Positions 1-13,057 of a DNA stretch of 64,000 bases are shown here, piece by piece (within the stretch, counting starts at the first letter, position 1; the number at the start of each line of letters is the position of its first letter). Source of the DNA: Davidsoniella eucalypti. Its lineage: Eukaryota > Ascomycota > Sordariomycetes > Microascales > Ceratocystidaceae. The notes beneath the pieces are model-generated. The model saw only the letters and a program-made list of their open reading frames with translations. It was not told the DNA's origin and searched no databases. The position numbers and the translations under genes were made by a program. The stretch lies in assembly GCA_004009845.1 (NCBI GenBank), contig RMBW01000004.1:558001-622000 (forward strand). Direction: 5' to 3'.

Positions 1-648
1 CTCCTCGAGACGTCATCCGTTGAAAAGATTGTCGAAATCGACCGCCACATCGGCTGTGCCATGTCCGGTCTACAGGCCGACGCCCGCTCCATGGTCGAGC
101 ATGCCCGCGTCGAGTGCCAGAGTCACGCCTTCAACTACAACGAGAACCTGCGCGTCGAATCGTGCACACAGGCTATCTGCGATCTAGCCCTGCGTTTTGG
201 TGAGGGTGCTGATGGTGAGGAGACCATCATGTCTCGTCCCTTTGGCGTTGCTCTGCTGATTGCAGGCTTCGACGAAGACGGCCCACAGCTATTCCATGCC
301 GAGCCCAGTGGAACTTTCTACCGTTACGATGCCAAGGCCATTGGCTCTGGCTCTGAGGGTGCTCAAGCTGAGCTGCAGAACGAATACCACCGTGTAAGTC
401 TCAATCTATGCACTCTCGTCTTACAAAGTATTGTCTTTGTTAAAGATAAACCAAATGCTAACTGTCAATACTAGTCTCTAACCCTAGAGGACGCCGAGAC
501 TCTAGTTTTAAAAACACTCAAGCAGGTTATGGAAGAGAAGCTCGACGCCAAAAACGTCCAGCTAGCCAGTGTGACTCGTGACAAGGGCTTCCGGATATAC
601 ACTGATGAGGAGATGAAGGTGGTTGTTGACCGGCTACCCGCTAACTAA
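1..648 (+). CDS. PUP2: 20S proteasome subunit alpha type-5, 3' part
   Basis: This is a structural alpha-ring subunit of the 20S proteasome, acting in nuclear and cytosolic protein degradation. The gene runs off the left edge, so about the first 60 residues are missing, and 188 residues are visible. The reading frame is open from base 1. An intron at 394-474 (GTAAGT donor, GCTAAC branch point, TAG acceptor) joins residues ..QNEYHR to SLTLED.., and the stop is at 646-648. Supporting motifs are IGCAMSGLQADAR near the start, RPFGVALLIAGFDEDGPQLF, and GTFYRYDAKAIGSGSEGAQ, all typical of alpha-5. The second exon has the usual alpha-5 tail with TLKQVMEEKL. Alpha subunits lack the catalytic Thr, and none is expected here. 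The identification rests on family motifs and is secure. Confidence 0.95.
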
Positions 649-1168
649 AGCGGACGTAGTGTCTGGGTAGAAAGAGTGGGGTGTCAGAACAGAGCAAAGA
701 GATCAGGAAGTAGATGAAGAAACGCCATATTTTGTCTTTTTTTTTTTTTGGCTCCAACAAAAAGGTCAAAGTCATCACAGCAATCGGCGTTGCAGCACAA
801 AGCTAGTGTTTCTATTATCCAGTCTATTCATGAGAATGAGAAACGTCAAACATCAAGAAACTATATCCAATCAATCACTTCTATGTCATTTGAGGCAATC
901 TAGAAGGGCCCTAAACAAGCTTCCCTATTTAAATGTGCAGCAGACGAAGGGAAAACATTAAGAGCACACTGCAGTAATGGCGGGGCAATGATGCTACTAC
1001 CCTAGACGTCAGGATGTAAACGCCTAACCCTAGACACCATGATAGTGTATACCTTAACCCTACTTAATATAAGCGCAACGTCATGTGGATCTAATTCTAC
1101 ATTCGTCGCAAAGTAGATGACTTCTTTTCAGATCTATACTAAACTATATATGTCGGTTGTATATATCA
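649..1168. other. Convergent 3' intergenic interval
   Basis: This lies between the stop codons of the proteasome gene and the Zn2Cys6 factor. It is AT-rich, with a T11 run near 739 and two CTAACCCTA/TTAACCCTA telobox-like words at about 1024-1060. I see no coding signal. Confidence 0.7.
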
Positions 1169-4100
1169 TCACATAGTATCGCGCAGTTCTAATCTCTCCA
1201 TATCTTCTTCGACAGCAAGCAGCCCCAAAGCATAATGGGCGCGCTCAGAGCGCACCAAGACTAGTTTTTCGTCATCGAGTTCCTCGAAACGACGGTCTAG
1301 ACGGCGCGGGTTGTGCCAGATAACCCCGCTGTTCTCAGGGTCCTTGTTAGCCTTGTGGTATGGAGGGCCGTGGTTCATGTTAGCCGCCTTGTTCCAGGCA
1401 GCTTCACAGCCCTCTCCAATCTGGCAAGCAGAGCCCCAACCGGTAAGTCTCGCGGTGTCGTTCATGCGCATAACAAGCCAGGCACGTTGATCTTGGTCTT
1501 GGAACTAAAATAAGTGGAAAAAAAAGAAAAAAAAAGATCAAGGTTAGCTCGAGTTATGAAGGGTGGAAAACAATAAGGAAGAAAAAAAAAAAAAAAGAAG
1601 GGAAACAAAAAACTTACCTGTACTCCAGCCACAAATAAACAGAAACAACTTTCGATGAATGCTGCACCCAACATGGTACTGATCTCCGTGACTCGGGAAG
1701 TATCGTCGGATAGACCGGCGGCGATACGGCCGACATCACGGGCATACTCTGCAGTTTGCCGAGCCGCCCTGCCAGCAGCCATCATACTTGCTGGGGGCAT
1801 GGACGGGTGGACGCGGTGCAGATGTATCAAGCCCATGTAGTAGTTCATCCAGATACCGGCGACGCTAAATGTACGATATTGTAGCGTGGGGCCAAACGGC
1901 GAGTCACGGCGGTCTGTGAACTCGGATGACAACGGATCAAAGTCGGGGCCGAGACGTGAGCGGAAGAGCTCGAAGGCGTTGACTATGGCCTGCCATTCCC
2001 GTATGGCGTTCTCCGTCTGTTCTTCCAGAAACGTCTCGTCGGACGTAGTGCTTTGCGGTGAGTCAGCAGTCTGCGGCGGCGGGCTGAAGCCCATAGGTAG
2101 CTCGACCTTCAAGTCACGCGGCATCATTCCATTAAACATTGGCGGTGGCGACGGTCCAGCCTTATTCCGCTTCGCAGCTTTGATCTTACGCGGGAGATCA
2201 TGACTGGCAAAATGGCGCACTCTGGATAGTAAAAGCAACAGATGGTCAAAGGTTCCATACCTGGAGGCGTTGTTAGTTGTTGCCCCGAAAAAACGAACAA
2301 AACACGACAGCTAGTCGACTTACATGGCCTTAAAGTTCCCCATGGGAGCTCGAGGTGGACACTGAGTGAAGACGTCGATGTCCATACTGTCGTCTGCATT
2401 AGAAAGATATTCAATATATATTGGGACAAGCAAGATCAGCAACTTACAAAAGCTTTGTACCACCAAGCATGCTTTGGTAGAGATTCATCTTCAGATACCA
2501 GAAGAAAAGATCTCTCATATGCTCGTAGTTTTCAATATCTCTCTGGGTTGGCTCGTTGGGCTCCCTGCTTGTGCAGATTGGCCCTTGGCCGATGCTTTCT
2601 GATGTGATATGCACGCCTGTCATCTGACCCAGGAACTCGGCGTCGATGCTATCCAGATCGGGCTCGGGCTCTTCAGGGTCATTGCTATCCATGTGGAACG
2701 GGTTGTAGGGATCCTGTTGCTCACGTCGGGCGTCCTGCTCTGCCGCCTGTCGCGTCACTCTCTCCAGCCAACGGCGGCGCTTTACGGGGATGATTTTCCG
2801 GGTCAGCTCGGGCAGTTTGAGCTCACTGAACAGGATGGTGGCACCGAAGAGATGGTTGCACCATTTGTTATGATCAGACTGCCACACTTCGAAGTAGGCA
2901 AGCAGCAACGTGGCAGCAAGCGTGGCGGGAGTACCGCGGCGGTTGGTCGACTTGACATTGCGGGCAATCCTGCGGATCGACAAGTGATAGTGACGCAAGG
3001 CCGCGGTCGAGGGAATTCGGCGCAGTTTGGCGATCTGTAGACTGGCCAGGGCTAGAATGGCCTGTAGTAGGGCAGGGTGGTTGAAGGAGATGATAGGGAA
3101 AGTGTCTATGAGAACATTAGTAGGTAGACTCTTTGATAACAGAAAGGTCCGCGAAGAGGTGCTTACATGACCAGATGTTTTGGCTGGGCGGTGCCTGTTC
3201 TCGAGCTTCTGCTATAGCGTCGGCCTCGGCCTTGAACTTGGAGTGGTCGAAGGGGTGGCGTTCATACAGCGACATGCTGACACCGGTGATGTTGACGAAA
3301 TGCCAGAAGACAGCGGCCGTGTTGGGATCGTTCAGCGGTGAGCTATGCGGAGAAGGCGTGTACGTAGCCAAGACGTTTTCATCTTGGGCATAGAACGAGA
3401 AGGTGCGGATCTGAGTGGCTAGGGCTGGCGTGTTGAAGCCGCCGCGTGAATGGTCGATCTGGTTTTGAACACTGCGTTGCCAAGCCGCCGTGTGTTGTGC
3501 AACAATGGCGTCGTCTTCGTTGTATTCATCACCAGATTCGTCGTCGGAGTTGGTATCTAGGAATTCGCTGTCCATCTCTTGTACCAGAGCACGAGATTGC
3601 ATCTGAGAACTAGCAGGCGATAGCCCGACGCCGGAAAAAGCAGCCTGATGAACAGCTGGCTGTTGTGGTGGTAGAGGAGGTGTCTGGTTGGGCACAAGTC
3701 CTTGGTGGAAAGACACGTGATTTGGCTGAGTATTGACCTCTGGGAGACTGCTGCTCTCGACATAGAGACCGCTGTTGTGTATAGCGGAATCTGGTAAGAA
3801 ATCCTGGCCTAGTAATCCCGCTGTATCTATGTTGTGAAATTCAAGGCTGTTTGGGTATATGGACGGGTCATTCTGAAGCTGGTGTTCTAGTTCCTCGGTA
3901 GATAAATGGCCATGCATGGTGATATCGCCGAGCTCACAATCAGGCATGTGTGAAGGCTGCTGAATGCCCATAGCATACTGTGGTGGCATGAGGTTCACAG
4001 CACTTAGATCAGCATGACCGTGGAAGTTGGCATCTTGAAGCATGAGCTGCTCGTCGATATGCTGTAGAGATGGCTGGTGCATGAACTGCTGGCTTAGACG

Positions 4101-5089
4101 AAGCTGCTCTTGTTGCTGTTGCCGTCGTTGCAGCTGTAGTTGCTGCTGATGAAACTGCTGTTGAGCCAATGCCTGAGCCTCGGCGTTCATGTCCATTAGA
4201 TGTTGTTGGTGGTGATGCTGATGGTGTTGCTGCTGCTGGTACATTCCATGGACGGCAGCATGTTGGTGCGGGTTCATTGTAGACATCGGCGTCTGATGGT
4301 GTTGATTAGGGTTGGCAGCCGGGTAGACTGGCTGGTGGTTACTCGGCATACGTGGCAGAGTGATATACGTGCCGTTGGGCGCGCTGATGGTTGACCTGAA
4401 GATCACCTGTGGGCCATAGCCTCTACAATACTTGCGAGATCTAGAACAGTTGTGGCAATAAGGCCGACGTTCGTCACATTTGATTCTCCGCTGACGACAC
4501 GCTAAAGCCGAGTGACGAGGAAAGTGGTTAGTAGGCGCCAAAAGATTCGTTGATAGTAGATGAATACGGGGTGGGAACCGGATATCAGAGGCGGAGACGG
4601 AGGCAGAGATCGTTCCCTTGATTGCGCCTAGGGCCCAAGATTGGAAGCCGTGGAACTGGACGCTCTAGGACCGGGCCAGGGCGCAACCGAGAAGGGATTT
4701 CTCTCCCCCCTCCCTCGGGAGAGACCAAGCAATACTGGCAGATGGTGGTCTAACTTACTAAAGCATCCGGTCTTTGTACGGCGTCTAGCATTCGCTCTAG
4801 GGGCGGAGCTACTGCCGTTGCCCTCGCCATTGTTGCCATTGTCCCCGTCGCTATTACTATTATTATTGTTACTATTAGAAGAGTTGTGGTCGTTGTTACC
4901 GTTTGATGCTGGCCTAGCGTTCTCGTGATCGCCGCGGCCATTGTCAGCGCCGGCGTTAGAGGTCTGATTGGCGGCACGAGACGGAGATAGTGCGTCGTTT
5001 TCTGCAGTCTCTAGGGAATTTGCGGACAAAGCCTGTGAAGCGGCGAAAAGAGAACCAACGTGATAGTTGGATTGGGCCAAGGCAGACAT
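1169..5089 (-). CDS. Zn(II)2Cys6 transcription factor with fungal-specific regulatory domain
   Basis: This is a DNA-binding nuclear transcription regulator of about 1121 aa. I derive six exons: 5089-4759, 4501-3167, 3105-2448, 2386-2324, 2260-1618 and 1504-1169. The binuclear zinc cluster becomes complete only after splicing intron 1 (4758-4502). Exon 1 gives RRRTKTGCF and exon 2 continues TCRQRRIKCDERRPYC, then HNC and SRSRKYC, which makes the full six-Cys pattern at about residues 109-136. Next comes a long Gln/His-rich segment (CAG/CAT-rich DNA, about 4060-4280). The C-terminal half, from about residue 555 (YTFPIISFNHPALLQAILAL), looks like the fungal_trans_2 type regulatory domain. The N-terminus is Asn/Ser-rich low complexity (4800-4890). 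The DNA target and regulon cannot be read from the sequence. The last acceptor choices were fixed by frame, and a 20-codon exon 4 is the least certain part. Confidence 0.88.
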
Positions 5090-5265
5090 GACTGCGCCGA
5101 CGGAAGAGAAGAGGAGGAGACGAAAGAAAGGGAAAGCTGAAAGATGGTGATTGGTGTGATTCAGAGAAAGACGGAAAGTATCGTGCTAGGAGATAGGAAG
5201 ACGGAGGGTTGGGCGAGAAGAAAGAAGAGTACAGAAATAGAACTCGGGGCACTGGATCTCCCGGA
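5090..5265 (-). promoter_or_regulatory. Pyrimidine-rich leader/core promoter of the Zn2Cys6 gene
   Basis: Read on the minus strand, the bases just upstream of the start codon are strongly CT-rich (runs of CTTTC, CTCC and TTCTC). This is common at fungal transcription start regions. A GGATATGGGATATA-type imperfect tandem repeat follows at 5281-5312. This is inferred from composition only. Confidence 0.35.
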
Positions 5266-8200
5266 GAGAGTAGATATCATGGGATATGGGATATAGGATA
5301 TGGGATATGCTGATATCAGTGGCAGTCTTGAGGAGCTACAGAAGCGAATATGGCTGAAGGGGCAGCGTCCGATGTGACGGCCGAAAAATATGCTGGGCTA
5401 GAAGCGATCGGCGTCAACTATAATAATAATAGTGATAATAGAGTAATAGCAGTGATCTTACAAGCCAATAAGCCAAGTTCCGAGTCCAAGACCACAGGTA
5501 GGATCAGCGTATGAAAACAGGACGCACTGGTGCGGTTACTCTCAGATTAAGAGATCAAAACAGCGTTTCTGGCAGAAGCTTGAGAGTCTTTCTAGCTAGT
5601 CGATGTTCCAGTAGAAAGAAACCAGAGGGGGTTTGGTGTTGTCTATGCAATAAAGCAAAGAATAAAAAGGCATAAGCAAGGCCCCTTCGAGAGCCTTTGA
5701 AATGGCGAACGGCGGCCTTGGATGAGGACAAGAAGACAATAAAGAAAAATAGTATAGCTGGCCGCGGTGCACCGAAGCTCTTCTTTATCAAGGCATCTAT
5801 GGAAAAAGAGAAACAAAAAAGTAGAGGAGAAGTGAGAGGCAGACCAGCACGAATAAGAATCAAGCCAGTTTTGTGCTCTATCCAGGTAAGCCACTGAGAA
5901 TTTCAAGTTACAGGGCTTCGGGGCGCTAGAGCTATATAATTGTGGTGCCTGATACCAAGGAAGACTGGGTAAAACGATCACAGCTCTGGGGAAGAAGAAG
6001 ACAAGACGAGGATAAACAGAGAAGAAGAAGAGGAACTATTTTTTAATATCTGCCGTAGATAAAAAGAGGTGTTTTTTCTGTGCTCTCCTGACACAGAAAG
6101 AGACAGACAAGCCGATTTTCTCTTTCTTTTTGTTGTCCTTTTTCACGTAAACGATATACCCAAAGGTTGTCTTGCTGAGCCCTTTCACCACTTCTTTTCT
6201 GATAGGGTTTTTTTTCTTCGAGCCTTGGCATTTTAAGAACCAGTGCTAGTCACTGTCAGCAAAACCGAAGCTGAATCTTGCTGGATCACACAACCATAAC
6301 TCCCTGTAGTCCTGATACAAGCCCAGCACATACAGATGTATATCATATAGTAGTGCTTCCGGGCGCTAACCATACCAGCTATCTCGTGGTTGTCTCCTTC
6401 TGTCTTGATTATCTCTGTATTATCTGTACATGTGATAGAGCTCGACCCGGTCCGCTTTGTTATCTTTGCTCTCGTGTCGCTGTTTTCTCGAAATGTTTCG
6501 TTAATCTAGAGGAGCATGAGCACATTATTATACAGCCCCTCCTATGACAGCCCTCAACAGACAATTGACAAAGCTGTCTATTTCTCCTCTCTCTTGTTGG
6601 GCTAGTTCATTCTTCAACGGAGCGGAAATCTCGGTGATGGGAAATCGAGGGGCGGCAGCTACCACTAGTTTCAACAAGATGTGACTAGTCAACCAACCTC
6701 GACTGAGATAGCCTGGACTAGAAATATCATGGCGCCTACATATAACTATTAATATCGAAAACTGATATATACATCCTAGTACATGCATATAGTTGTATAC
6801 TGACATGCATTTACAAAGGAAACAAGCAACTCAACCCCTCGATCCCAGTCGATCAACGGCCTGTCTCCTCCTCCCATAAGCCCAGAATTGTTCTGCAGAA
6901 GAGCGTAAGCAATTTAATATCCTTTTCCCAGCCCAGCAACAGCCTCTTCTGTTTACAGACAAGTAAGATGTACGAGATTCTGTGGTAAAATAGTGACGAG
7001 GACCAGGGCCTCTGCCACTAAGCTAGCAAATAACCTTTGATATCCAACCATGTGGTGTCTGGCGGAACTACTGAGAAATACTACTAGTAGGTCCTATAAT
7101 AGTCGGTCTGTGCGATAAAACAGACAAAGCATCCAAAGAGCGGGAGGGAAATCCGGTGAAACCCTCTATATACAATGTTGTTGTCTGCGGTCGTTTTCTT
7201 TTCTTGACGTCGGTAGTGCCTGTCTTTCATTTTTCTTTAGCAGCTTTTAGTGTCTTTCCTTTGTTTACTCAATCAGAGAGCTGAAGAAACGCTAAGCGTG
7301 TGGCCACATATAAAACAGAAAAAGAGCAAAAGGCTAGCGCACTAAACCGTTTATAGAAACAAAGCTGCTAAACAGAAAAAAAGGGCCTTGCCCACTCAGC
7401 CGATCGGGGAAGGGAAAGTTCTGCAATCCGACGCTAGGAAGCACAAAAACGAGCCGATAGGTGGAGGTTCCCGTTATTGTCGCCATATTTTTACTGGGTA
7501 AACGGCCCCTAGAGAGGGTCTTCAATTTCTTCAGAGGCTTCGTCTAGGGCTTAGATCGCAGAAGCCCCCCAAAAATAAATACTAGAAGAAACAGGAAGAA
7601 CGAAAGCAGCGTTTTACGGTGCTTCAGCCCGTCTTCAGGCTCGGTGTAACCAAAGGTGAGACGTCCTCGTTATATTCTGAAATGAATACATCAGCATGTT
7701 TCTGTCCGACCTTGTTGTTGCACTCGCTATATAACTGTTCTGAAGTATATGAAAAGCCGAACAATGCCAAGGATCTGCAATTCTGCATGCTGGCGATGTA
7801 ATGATAGAGTGCAAATTGGTGTATATTCCCTAGGCTGGCAGTCTTTTGGCCCACGCTAAATCAACACGAACTTTCGTTGAAGAAACGCCTCTTGGAGCTT
7901 ATAGCAAAACACCCTCTTGGCCCTTCTAGGCGGCTTCGCTAACTTTCCCAGCTTGTGGCGCCTACTTCGACATTGCGTGCGAAACACTTCCCGCCTGAAG
8001 AGGCCTAAAGGAGAAGCCCAGCCCGCCTGGAACCAAGACACTCCCACATAACCACCATGTTTCACAGGCGACCATATATCTGGGATATATACATACGCTT
8101 TGTTTTCGTGATATAGCTGGCTCAAAGAGTAGAAAATGCCTTGGCAACGTTGATTGTTCCAATATCTTTTGGTTGGTCTTCTTTCTCTCCCATGCTATCA

Positions 8201-11200
8201 GTAGCCGGACTATGCTCAAAGTTGGGCTGTTCTTTATTAGTGAGTCAGTAAAGACGATCTCCTCTTATGAACGTCCTCGTCGGACGGAGGCGTCGTCAAA
8301 GGATCGCTTTTGCCCAACTCTCCCCATGACCTCAATCTTCCACGGCCTGTAAACAACGTCCGTGCCTTGCAAGTAACCCTCTCTCCTCTTCCTACTCTGG
8401 TATCGATGAAGCTCGAGCGTCCCGCCAACAACATCGAGTTCCCTTGGCCGTCAACTTAGCCTGTGGTCCAAGCTCTTGTCGATCCAGACTTGGTCCAAAT
8501 CTTGTTCGTTGTAACGGGACGCTGGGTCATTTCACTGCAAGATGTATCTTATACAGGCAGAATGCATATACCTCGAGTTGGCTCAACGAACATCTCCCGA
8601 CTCTTTCACCGTATAGTGGTAGCAGAAGCAGAAGAAGGCATATTCTACTCCAAACCCGATGGGCTTTGCTGGCCCGATACGAGCAAGTCTCGTACTGGCA
8701 CAAAGTCAGCAAGAGCAGCCACTGTCTTACTAGGAAGCATATGTATGCTTCTTCATAGTTGTATATATACATTCATACACAAATGTAGCCATCGCTATGC
8801 AGCCCGTTTGCCAGACCGCCTCTATCGCCTAACATGCAATTTGCAGGGCGAAGCGCCACTTCAGTCATCGCAGCACGGCTATCTTGTGTATTCTTCTTGC
8901 TATTACATGGCGTTTCTTCATCGTCGTCTTGTTATTGTTTTCGCTCCCTCTCGCTTTTTTTTCCTCGTCAACTCTTTCCACTTCAACATCTCGCTTGAAA
9001 CTGCCAGAATAACAACGCCCACAAAGTGCCTGCACAAGTCGACGCTTTTTATTGCTTCTTTTATCGTTCTTTTGTTTACTTTTGTGTCTGTCTTGAAGCA
9101 GCCGCATATTTGCCGTCAAATGGTATCTCGCCAAGTAATACCTCTCACGGCATTAATAGTTGCTCTCCATTGACATATCCTCAGCAACTCAATAGGCCCT
9201 TGCGTCTACACAAGAGAGTCTCTGTCTTTTGTTCATGTGTACCTAGTTACTGTTATCTCGATCTAGCAGATATCACGCCTCCCCGATGTGAGCAACCCAT
9301 TAATATGTTTGCTCTTCTATATTCTCTTCTCTTATTTTGATCTGATTATATCGCCGCCACTGTTTTGTTTTATACTTGGTGTTGCATTGTAGATGCCTAT
9401 GTCCTGCATCTGCCCATGTTTAGTTGCGTAGTATAGCATTCACTATATGTAAGAAAGTACATACATATTTATGCATGAACATGATGACCTATATCTCCCG
9501 ATATTCTACCTGCTGCGCCGCCTGCTTCTCTTTCGCATTTGCTGCCAAGGCACCTGCAGTTCTTCAAGTTCTGCAGGTACTGCACTTGCTTGTCGATCAA
9601 GTACAGGTCGCTAGCTGCCAACAAGGTCCCCCCTTCACCACTCAACGGGAACAGGGCTAGGCAAGAAAGATTAACCAAGGGGGGGGGGGGCAGGAGAACG
9701 CTGTGTTCTGGGATTTCCGGCTGTTACTTCCGCCCCAGTATCTTGCGGACCTTTGTTTCTAGTCTGGTTACACACATACAAATATTGTACACTACGTTGA
9801 TGAGAAGACGTGAAGCAGAGAAAACAGGGCAAGCACTCGTAGTTTCTTTGTAGTGCTCAAGAAGTCCGGAGTTCCTTAGTGTCATATTCCCTGGGAAGTT
9901 GTTGTTTCATATACCAACAGTTACCAAGTGCAAATCTAGTCCTTCTTTTTTTTCACTCTTCCATCACATTCCTCTTCGCCAGATCCCACGATCTCTCCGC
10001 CGCTTTTGAGAGGGGCGTTGCGGCATCTTGCAGCAGTCACTGTACACCAGATTTCGTGTATTCAGTCCAATCCACATGCTCACGTTTTGTAGTCCTCTGT
10101 TAAAGCTAGATGCATCCTGTCTCTCTCTAGAAGAGACGTTTCTTGTCGAACTATACATGGCTCTCAACCAATAGTTAGCACTCATAGATATCTTATAAGC
10201 CATCACCTGCCCGTATATTACAGGTGATCACCATTTCTACGCTTTCATGTTCCCCATGATTTTCACACTTTCCTATCTCTTTTTTCTTTGATCCCCTCTC
10301 TGGCCCTTTCTTCCCATACATGCTCTCTACCTCTCTTTGTTTGCTATTGTCTTAAAATATCATGTACGTAGATGCATCTGTGCATGCGTAAGTGCGTATA
10401 TATGTGGCCAGATATCCCCGTCACGTTGTACAAATCGATAATGGAACGAGTAAGAAGGAGACGCACCCTTTGTTACTTCGTCTATTGCCAAGAGCTCCGC
10501 CAGGCTTCCTTTTGCCTTTGTCTCCTAAGGCTTCTGCTATTGCCGTCCGTGTATTTACTACTTGGCCTGCTTCGTAGTACTCTTGCTGTATCTCGCCTTA
10601 ATTGGGATGTCAGTGTGCCGATACGGCTCATTTCGTTTTCTCTTCTACTTACTATCGTCCTAAGATCTGCATATAGTAACAAGGCCACATACCAAAGTTT
10701 CATTCCTTCACGTAATTCATATTAGCTGATCCGTACCAGTCCAGAAAATATAACGCGGTATCCATCTTACCATTTCTACTTTCTTGTTTCTTTCTCCTCC
10801 TATTAGATACCTATAAGAGATTTTCGCCAGAGCGTACTATTACTCTTTCGCTCAGAGACACTTCTCGCCACATCTTACACCTGATATGCTAGTTATTTCT
10901 TGGCTGGAGTATCACGAGACCACTTGGCCTTGTCGTTTTCTTTTTTGGGGCCATTCCAATAGTGTTAAACCTAGAGGCGGCTCTGAGTTCTCTATAGCCT
11001 TCGCCTCAACTTTTTTTCTTCCATCTAATCTGCTATTGGTAGGGGGAATCTTCGGGTTTTACATTCATGTCTTGCCACCATCTTCTCGCCAAAAGCCCTG
11101 CTTGGCTTCGTAGGCACAATCACTACATTATAAGAGATTGGTGTAGCGGTATCTCCGTATAGGTAAATACTACTTTCATTGATAATTCTATGTTTTTCTC

Positions 11201-13057
11201 CCATGTTTCCTGTGTACCTGGCCTCGATCTAGACTACACCACCATATTTACCACACGAAACACCATGTGACGATGAAAAGAACCATGTCCAGTGGTTCCG
11301 GCACTTTCAGCAAATATGATTAGTCAACGTAATATAAATGGCATTACCATGTCATGTATAGTCTCGATGAAATAGTAATTCATTGCTTTCCGGTTTACTT
11401 ATTGCATTGTGGCAGGTTACAGATTATCATTGTACTATGCACACAAGAGGCCATCAGAGCATGATATCACCCTTAACTCGAAGCCGTTTCCTTGTGTATC
11501 AATCAAGTTGCTTTACGGAAGATAAGGCCGTTAGTATCTACATAGTCTTATATCAGAATGCCTTTTAAAGCCTCGGTAGTTATAAGGTCGAAAAGATCTA
11601 TATTATCGGATCAAGTAGTCAATATCACAAGTATGTCGGTCAAGCATCTAACATTTCTATATATATTCCGAGCGATTCTATCTTTCGCTGCATTTCTCGC
11701 ATACACACTCTGACTTAGGCCTTCTACCTATACTTCAAGGCACATATACACTCCCATATCTAGTATATAAGTATTCCGGCTCCGGTTTCCCTTTTCTAGA
11801 TGGCCAGGACGCCATGAAGGCGTCTATGGCATTTCGGATTTCACTCTCTTTCTCTTCTTCTTACTTCTCTTCCTTCTCTTCCTTCTCTTGCTTGTGTATT
11901 GATTAAGTGCCTCCATTCACATCCCCTTTCCACAAATTATCCAATTTTCTTTCTCAGAATCCTCTTTCCTAATTACTTCTTCTTGTCTCCCTGGCACTAT
12001 TTGACTAGCAGTTGTCACACAAAAGTCATGTACAACGCCATCTTTCCGTTCTCAAATTCTTCTCTTTTATCTGCACTGTATTATTCGTACCTATAATCGA
12101 TCTTATAGAGGTAAATAAATTAGCAGCTTATTATATTTATACTACACATTCTACGTATCTAGATTAGATGTATATACAAGATCGATAATATACCCCTCGT
12201 ATATTAAGCCCAAATATTATATTGTATCGATGCAATTATTCATCATGATATGAATTCATCATGATATGAATCCTACCGTCAAGGGGATATTATACTATGA
12301 CTAGTACAGATTTTTCCTTCAGTCTATAAATTTCATTCTCGTATTCTTACACTATCAACTCAGCATATATCGGGTTCCAGTTGTGCTATTATGAGCTATT
12401 CCCGAGTCACTAGGTCTTTTCATAGCACTGCTGGTAGTAACAAAGTCCCGCTGATCTTGAGGCTGACAGCACTACCACCACTGATAGCGTATTACAATAT
12501 ACTTCTCTAAGGTGTTAATAATAGTTCGCATTTGGAATATCAAGCTTCACACTTTTACAGCCTGCGATGTAGGTTTTTGAACAATTGTAGTTAGTAGCAT
12601 AAACAAATGATATTTTATGTAGCATGAATATCATAAGCCACGCAAGGGTTAACTAGGGTTATTGAATGGATGCAGATTATCGATAAGCATACCCACTTAA
12701 ACTTTGTAGAATTTCAAAATTTCAATGTTCATAAAAAAGCCTGTAGAGCGTTGGCCGAATATTCGATAATTTCTATGTAAAGCCTTTCTGTGAAATTAGT
12801 GTGCTTGGCCTAAGATTCTATAGAATTGTCCTATCGAATCTTGAGAGACGCGCCTTAACTTTCTCGATCTGCACGACTCTTTTCCACCCTTATCGAACCC
12901 GACTTCGATCTGGCTGAAAGCCGTGTTTAGGCACTACCAACGAACGACTTCGCGAACCAATTGCGGTATCACATCTTCTGATTGTAACCAGCCTTGCAAA
13001 TCAACACCTCGTATCGAACAATAGCATAGAAGCCTCCAATTTTCTGCCATACCTGCC
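5266..13057. other. Very long gene-free divergent interval (about 7.8 kb)
   Basis: No convincing protein-coding gene is visible between the 5' ends of the Zn2Cys6 factor and RRP8. Open frames are short, overlap on both strands, and lack recognisable motifs or coherent splice extensions. Composition is AT-rich. The plus strand is noticeably pyrimidine-rich from about 8.9 to 12.1 kb, with CTTCTC repeats near 11,845-11,892. Local structure includes imperfect GATATGG repeats at 5281-5312, a G12 run at 9679-9690, and a 16-base perfect tandem duplication at 12238-12269. Candidate contents are long promoters, long leader RNAs, non-coding RNAs, or relics of transposons too decayed to recognise. Confidence 0.6.
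12238..12269. repeat. 16-bp perfect tandem duplication
   Basis: The unit ATTCATCATGATATGA occurs twice head to tail (12238-12253, 12254-12269). The unit is itself partly palindromic around ATCATGAT. No gene overlaps it. Confidence 0.9.

Noticed and set aside
5555..5981. Two overlapping minus-strand frames of about 100 residues with hydrophobic stretches
   Set aside because: The Phe/Leu/Ser-rich translation comes from CT-rich DNA read in two frames, with no family features.
8463..9173. 236-codon open frame on the plus strand in the large empty interval
   Set aside because: It has no recognisable domain, odd residue composition (Cys/His/Leu scattered), an overlapping 104-codon frame in another register, and no ATG context typical of the real genes here. 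It reads as translated pyrimidine-rich non-coding DNA.
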